Source: Vanessa cardui
Lineage: Eukaryota > Arthropoda > Insecta > Lepidoptera > Nymphalidae
DNA: 64,000 nt
NCBI RefSeq assembly: GCF_905220365.1
Contig: NC_061135.1
Coordinates: 1,939,501-2,003,500, forward strand
Reading direction: 5' to 3'
Both the position numbers and the translations under genes were made by a program. Each line of letters starts with the position of its first letter. Position 1 is the stretch's first letter. Below are positions 58,455-64,000 of the stretch, one piece after another. The notes below the pieces were generated by a model. The model was not told the origin of the DNA. It saw nothing but the letters and a program-made list of their open reading frames with translations, and ran no database searches.

Positions 58455-58715
58455 TACTTGGTGGTAGGGCTTTGTGCAAGCCCGTCTGGTTAGGTACCAC
58501 CCACTCATCAGTTATTCTACCGCCAAACAACAGTTCATTGTTGTGTTCCGGCTTGGAAGGTAAGTGAGCCAGTGTAACAACACATTGACGGTATTGATGT
58601 AAGGAATAATTAATATTTTTTGTAGCATTGTCTATGGGTGATGGTGACCACTTAACATCAGGTGGCCTAAATACTCGTCCGCCAACCTATTCAATAAAAT
58701 AAAAAAAATAAAAAA
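58455..58715 (+). repeat. family C SINE-like repeat, full length, A-tailed
   Basis: ACTTGGTGGTAGGGCTTTGT...GTCCGCCAACCTATTCAATA, tail of A runs. This copy shows the 5' end best. Confidence 0.8.
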
Positions 58716-58789
58716 ATAATACCTGATTTTATGTAAAGTATTATAAAGCAGAGATAGATGTGAGAAATATTTCCATGGTTACTGGGCCT

Positions 58790-59046
58790 AAAGATTTCTC
58801 TCCCTTTGAGGAGAAGATTTGGAGCTTATTCCAGGACGCTGCTCCAATGCAGTTTGGTGGACACATGTGACAGAAATTTGTATAAATTAGTCACATGTTC
58901 CTCACAATGTTTTCCTTCACCCCAGAACACAAGATGAATTATAAACACAAATTAAGCACACAAAAATTCAGCGGTGCTCATCTGGGTTTGAACTTACAAT
59001 CATCGGTTAAGATGCACCCGTTCTAACCACTGGGCTATCTCGGCTC
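58790..59046 (-). repeat. SINE-1, full length, decayed 3' part
   Basis: CTCTCCCTTTGAGGAGAAG...ATAAACACAAATTAAGCACA...CACTGGGCTATCTCGGCTC. Confidence 0.75.
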
Positions 59047-59439
59047 TCTTTATTACCTTAATTTTATAAATTGAGTTCCTGCTGATAGGAAATCATGGAA
59101 ATAATAAAGAAAAGGTTGAGGAGGTCGTGAACTGTCTGTTAACTGTCAAGCAACCAGCAGAGCAGTAATCGGATTCTATTAAGTACGATTCACACAGTCT
59201 ACACAATATTTAAAGACCATATTAGTAGGGAGCGCGTACCACTGAAGGCTGGTTTGCGGTGGTTTGCGCTGCCGACTGTGTCTTTATATGTAATTAGACT
59301 TAAATCGAGCGTTCACGTCTAACTTAAAGTCAGCGCCGACTGTCAGATAGAGTCTTAGACGTATTAGCACACGAAGCTTAAATTATTATCGATTACTCGC
59401 GACCGCGTTTAAATTTAACAAAAAAAAATATTATTGTAG

Positions 59440-59580
59440 CTTCTGTTACTCCTTATTATGTCAGTTTTCGGCCAGTGAATTTCCCGTCAAAATCAGTCCA
59501 GCCGTTCCAGAGATTAGCCGGAACAAACAGAGAGACAGATAAAAATTATAAAAAATGATATTTTGGTATATTTACCGTGT
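59440..59580 (+). repeat. GTTCCGGCTAAT dispersed repeat, copy 2 (opposite orientation)
   Basis: GTTACTCCTTATTATGTCAG...GAGATTAGCCGGAACAAACA...ATGATATTTTGGTATATTTA. Confidence 0.5.
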
Positions 59581-60382
59581 AATCGTGTATTAGGTTGTGC
59601 AGTATATACGTATAGGCTATTTTAATATTAACAGACATTCTAATTTAATTTTATGTATGAATGTACATTATTTTGATATTTGTAATTAAAAGATACGTAA
59701 GGTGAACGGACTATACCTGCAATATAACACGAATTATTCTCTTTCTTTTGTTCAGCTAGGAAAGTTGAAATTCTCGGTTCTTTTCTACTATGGTATGCAC
59801 ATATCATATATCAAAACTTGGTCTTGAATAGCTGTTTATTGATAAACCGCATTGAAAACCGATGAGTAGTTTAAAATGTCTAAATGTATAGACGCCGGGA
59901 AACGACATTGTTTCATACTGTGTAGAAATTTACATACCATGGAAGAGCACGCTTGCACATCTTCCCATTTACATATATTTAACTCTTAGTTCACACCAAA
60001 ATGTTGGGAAATTTTCATAAAACACTAAACAAAAAATACTACGCGTTTACTGATTGGCTAATTGACAGATCTGATCGTTAGCCAGCCTAACCCTTACGCA
60101 TATGAATAGTGTACAGAAAAATAATTTTGTATCTTCTGTAATCAAAATCTTTCTTTTCTTATCTTCACACTAGAGCTGAATATCAGAGTGACTTATAATA
60201 TAACTGTATCTTTAAAAGATAATGTTATCCATACCACCAGCTAGAACAAATTAAAAAACCCGCGTGCGATACCCACTTAAACCGCCATTGTTTTTGGCAC
60301 AGACAATAAGGTCTATTGATGCGAATTCAAATTTGTTTAAAGTGTTATTTCACTTCTGAACTCTAAATGTATAGCAAACATG

Positions 60383-60664
60383 GTCACGGTATGGGCATAT
60401 TCGGAGAAATGAGGACCATGTTGTAAGGAAGGTTTTCAGTGTGGATATGGATGGATATAGAGGTAGAGGACGACAAAGAAACGATGGATGTATTGTGTGA
60501 AAGACGATATGGTTAGAAAGAAAACTACTTGTGAGATGACGTCCGACAGAGAAGTGTGAAAATACAGACGAATTGATAACCTCCTCCTTTTTGAAGTCGG
60601 TTGAAAAGAGAAGACATGCTGCGCTGACCCCAAATAAAATTTGAATAAGGGCAGGAGGATGAAG
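60383..60664 (+). pseudogene. 3' tail of an RTE-type reverse transcriptase, with a nested foldback fragment
   Basis: One frame reads YGHIRRNEDHVVRKVF then DGYRGRGRQR, the C-terminal end common to lepidopteran endonuclease-reverse transcriptases, followed by a frameshift and stops. The downstream AGACATGCTGCGCTGACCCC...AGGGCAGGAGGATGAAG is the matching tail. A 48-bp piece of the composite element (60558-60605, AATACAGACGAATTGATAAC...GAAGTCGGTTG) splits it. Non-functional. Confidence 0.6.
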
Positions 60665-61047
60665 TAAATTATAATTTCCTTTTCCCTTTACGGCGCGTTT
60701 GATGTGAATCGTGCCTTAGTAAAAACGAGTACCAAAATAGCATATCACTGTCAGTCAGTTCGATCGAGTGTATAATTTGTTTTATTCAGAATACCTCTGC
60801 AGCTCGTTACGCAACGTATCGTATTCCAGAGTAATAATCATTTATCTAAGCGACTGGGCATTCCTGTTAGCCTAGTACTTAGAACACGACACATGACGCT
60901 ATTACAGAAACAAAAATGAATGGGTTCCTTATTTAATGATACATAATTTGGTAGATTTATTTAAATTAAGTATAACACGGCAACGTACAATCCAAACGTT
61001 AAAAATTGTAATTACTATTATGTTGAAATATATTGTTAATCAATCAT

Positions 61048-61328
61048 CAACAGCCTGTAAATTTCTCTCTACTGGGCTAAGGCCTCCTCTCCCTTTGAGG
61101 AGAATGTTTGGAACATATTCCACCACGCTGTTTCCATGGGGTTGGTAGTATTCACATGTGTCAAAATTTCGTTCAAATTAGTAACATGCAGGCTCCTCAC
61201 GATGTTCTCCTACACTGCCGAGCTAGAGATAATTATAAGCACATGAATATTCAGTAGTCTTGCCTGTGTTTGAGCCCGCATTCATCTGTTAAGATGCACG
61301 CCTTCTAACCACTGGGTCATCTCGGCTC
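61048..61328 (-). repeat. SINE-1, full length
   Basis: CAACAGCCTGTAAATTTCTC...GTTAAGATGCACGCCTTCTA...GGGTCATCTCGGCTC. Confidence 0.75.
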
Positions 61329-61867
61329 ACTGAGAATTATACGGCTGAAAGCGAAATATTTATGGAACCAACATGCGTCTCTATTTGTAACAACAAGGCA
61401 GTGGTGAATATAACATCAAAAATTTGCACTAATCAATTCAACACCTTGGGGTGTTATTCTGTAAGAATTCACTTCGTATCTCACTCGTGAAATATTGACA
61501 CTGAATTTTACATATAAGCCATTTTGATACCTATATCCTATAAATTTGATAATAATTATAGCCAATGTAGCATATCACATTTTGATATTTTATAATGTTC
61601 GTGGCCAGTGGTGAGTTTCTTACAGAAAAATGCTTTTGGACTAAGATGTTATCAGATAAGCGAATTTCGAACTTTCTTTGTATCTACAGCTCGTATTGTG
61701 AATCTTGTCTGTGATGAAGTCTTTATATAGCGATCGCTTTGTATCAGTCAACTTGTTTTCACGCTTTTCTTTGGAAGTTTCCACAGAATTTTCCGAATTT
61801 CTTATCGAACAAATCTACTCTTTTTGCTATTAAAAAACTTTTTCATTGATAATAATCTAAAGATTAA

Positions 61868-61990
61868 TTAATCTTTATTAATATTATAAATGTGAAAGTA
61901 TCTGTCTGTCTGTAGCTCTTTCACGGCCAAACCGCTGAAATGAATTTGATAAAATTTGGTACGAAGCACACTTAAAATCCAAGAAAGGAC
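61868..61990 (+). mobile_element. Helitron-like 5' end fragment
   Basis: TATTAATATTATAAATGTGAAAG, a TCTG run, then CTCTTTCACGGCCAAACCGC, as at the starts of many lepidopteran Helitrons. The 3' end is not found. Confidence 0.5.
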
Positions 61991-62072
61991 ACGGGCTACT
62001 TTTTTGCTTAACCCATGACCACCAACACCCTAAGAAGCGACTATTTGTTACTTTTATAAATATATATTATAC

Positions 62073-62528
62073 TAGCGGCAAGATACGATGGCCGTTTTGA
62101 CACATTAAAAAAGTGATGTGAAATGTAGATTTAATATCGATATAATATATTCAAATCTTTGTTTTTTTTGCAAGTAATTTAATTTTGTTGCAAGAAATAT
62201 CTGATTAAAAAGGTTTAATAAAAATATAATAAAAATAAATAATTTATAAAATAGATAAAATATTTACTGTCAACACAAATATAACACCGACTACGAGGTC
62301 GAGAGTGAGAGTGTGACGTACACGTTTACGCAAATAAAATAAAAAAAGTTATCTTCGCGGTACCCTAATATTTGTAGTTTAGAAATCACATTCGATAAGT
62401 TTTATGACTAACTGCACGTCACTATTGACAATAAAGAACAACAATTTGCTCCTTTGGTGTAATTATTTATTAAATACGAAACTTCATGAGCGGGCAAACG
62501 TCAAAACGGCCATCATAGCGTGCCGCTA
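62073..62528. mobile_element. TIR MITE, 456 bp (TAGCGGCA ends)
   Basis: TAGCGGCAAGATACGATGGC...CGTTTTGAC at the left and GTCAAAACGGCCATCATAGC...GTGCCGCTA at the right, about 30 bp with few mismatches. TA at both edges suggests a mariner-like target site. It overlaps the chance ORF 62404-62727. Confidence 0.65.
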
Positions 62529-62728
62529 CTATAATAGAGAGTCGAACTACAAAAGACCTACATATAACATACAAGCGAAACTTATTGTCTTAGTGTGGGT
62601 GAAAGATACACTTCACACTCACCAAATGTCAAACTACTTTATCAATTTAATTATACAGCGAAGCACTCTATTTACATATGATTTGACACTTTACAAAGAG
62701 TATAAAACTTATGTACAAACTGTGTGAA

Positions 62729-63392
62729 GGATAATAAGTCCAACCCCTTGTGGTTATAACAGTAACTTTAATTACATACATAGCTGAGTAATTTTAGTTA
62801 AATTAAAAAAAGTAAAGGGAAAGAAACAAAAAATAATAAAGTGTCTTTGTGGGTGGATGTATCGAAAAAAATATGAAGAGATGATAGAAGGTCAAAATAA
62901 AATATTCAGTTTTTCATAGATATATTTGTAAACATTTTATTGTACGAATAAGGACCTACATAGAGAAAAACCAGTTTGATGAATTTAAATTTTGGAAAGC
63001 GCACGTGACAAATCATTACGGCGATTAAATCTATTATATTTATGTAAGGTACTGCGATGCTGACGAAGTACCAAGATGAACAATTGTCTTACAGTACACT
63101 GCAATCTCTAGAAAACTGTGAGGTTGGGAGAAGTGATAATAAACCGATCTTAAGAATTACCCTTTGTTCAACTTGTAGAAGCTTAAAGTTGTTTTCGGTA
63201 CACCACGTCAACGTGAATACAAAATAAATTCGAGTGGAATTATCGTCACAGAGAGAAGTATACATAACGTCTGTGTAATGCGCTTATGTAAAAACGTGTA
63301 TATTTATATACAATATAAAATTATCAACATTGTTACGAACCCTGTACTCAACTTATAAAGTTTATAAAGCACATTATAGCAATTCCATCTTA
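62729..63392. other. non-coding, nothing recognised
   Basis: AT-rich; no repeat copy or exon seen. Confidence 0.5.
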
Positions 63393-63630
63393 ATAAATAA
63401 ATATTGGACAACATCACATATATGACCTCTGATCCCAATGTAAGCACCTAAGCACTTGTGTCATGGAAAATCAGAAGCAAGGACGGTACCACAAACACCC
63501 AGACCCAAGACAGCATAGACAATTAATGAACTTTTTCTATATCGACTCGACCGGGTATCGAACCCAGGACCCCGAAGTAGCGTATCCATGAGACTCAGTG
63601 TACACACAACTCTAACACGGAGGTCGTCTG
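63393..63630 (-). repeat. SINE-2, near full length
   Basis: AATAAATATTGGACAACATC...CGACTCGACCGGGTATCGAA...AACACGGAGGTCGTC. Confidence 0.75.
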
Positions 63631-63869
63631 TTATTTATATTATATAAAATATTCAGGTTTCCTCTATTGGGCTACCTAATCGCTTGTTCCAATCAATTAT
63701 ATTTGTAATTGATAAACGTATATCGTATTAATTTGTCATTTTAATTTAATATCATGTCCTCTAAACAGATCAAAAAAAAATTTTATTGATCTTTGTTAGC
63801 GCTTTTAGTTGGTAGGAATTTATGCTGATACCCAAAAATTGTGTATCCTTTAATCGTACAGTCCAGTTT

Positions 63870-64000
63870 AAGGTGAGCCAGATACAGACGCAAGGGACAT
63901 AACATCGTAGTTCCCAAAGTTGATGGCGCATTGGCGATGTAAGGAATTGTTAATATTGCATTGTCTGTAGGCGAAGGTGACTTATGGTAATTCCGGTCCA
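63870..64000 (+). repeat. family C SINE-like repeat, reaching the window edge
   Basis: GTGAGCCAGATACAGACGCA...GTAGTTCCCAAAGTTGATGG...GGTGACTTATGGTAATTCC. Confidence 0.6.

Noticed and set aside
62404..62727. 107-codon ORF
   Set aside because: Its first third lies inside a TIR MITE, and the composition is that of AT-rich non-coding DNA.
1..64000. CRISPR arrays, bacterial operons, rRNA genes
   Set aside because: No regularly spaced direct repeats with unique spacers, no Shine-Dalgarno-led gene clusters and no rRNA-like sequence; all direct repeats seen are SINEs, MITEs or short tandem arrays.

Overview
The window looks like AT-rich nuclear DNA of a moth or butterfly (Lepidoptera, possibly a nymphalid). 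The evidence is the dispersed-repeat set: two tRNA-derived SINE families, an A-tailed SINE-like family, CTAG-ending Helitrons with the '...CGTGCGAAGCCGGGG...' 3' end, CCGACTTC/GAAGTCGG elements, many TIR MITEs, and an insect-type alpha-1,3-fucosyltransferase. The species cannot be fixed from the sequence alone. There are no bacterial-style operons, CRISPR arrays or rRNA genes.

Only one host gene is confidently present: a two-exon, plus-strand alpha-1,3-fucosyltransferase (GT10, FucTC-like). Exon 1 is at 29518-30437 and exon 2 at 54320-54593. They join in phase across a 23.9-kb intron into a 397-residue type II Golgi membrane protein. A TATA-less Inr + DPE promoter is proposed at about 29428-29461, and a polyadenylation signal lies at 54826-54831.

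The intron is a transposon landing zone. It holds a LINE with both ORFs intact on the minus strand (ORF1 with a PHD-type zinc finger; ORF2 with endonuclease and reverse transcriptase), composite foldback/Helitron copies, several SINEs and MITEs, a pair of TCTTGG minisatellites, and an orphan exon-like ORF at 52280-52519.

The left third (1-29.4 kb) has no confident gene. It holds a roughly 2.2-kb tandem duplication of a composite repeat (4541-8341), several TIR MITEs (9993-10878, 13374-13640, 17864-18158, 21686-22010, 23158-23452), nested SINEs, and two exon-like islands (12649-13150 plus strand, 15288-15357 minus strand). The right end (54.9-64 kb) is again SINEs and MITEs plus a decayed RTE-type reverse transcriptase tail.

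No clearly new biological system is established. The strongest leads are the tRNA-like A/B-box unit directly in front of the intact LINE ORF1, the foldback element carrying a Helitron that has multiplied as a unit, a MITE with an internal 21-bp tandem array, and the orphan terminal exon inside the fucosyltransferase intron. Repeat family names are recognised from memory and by comparing copies inside the window; no database search was possible.
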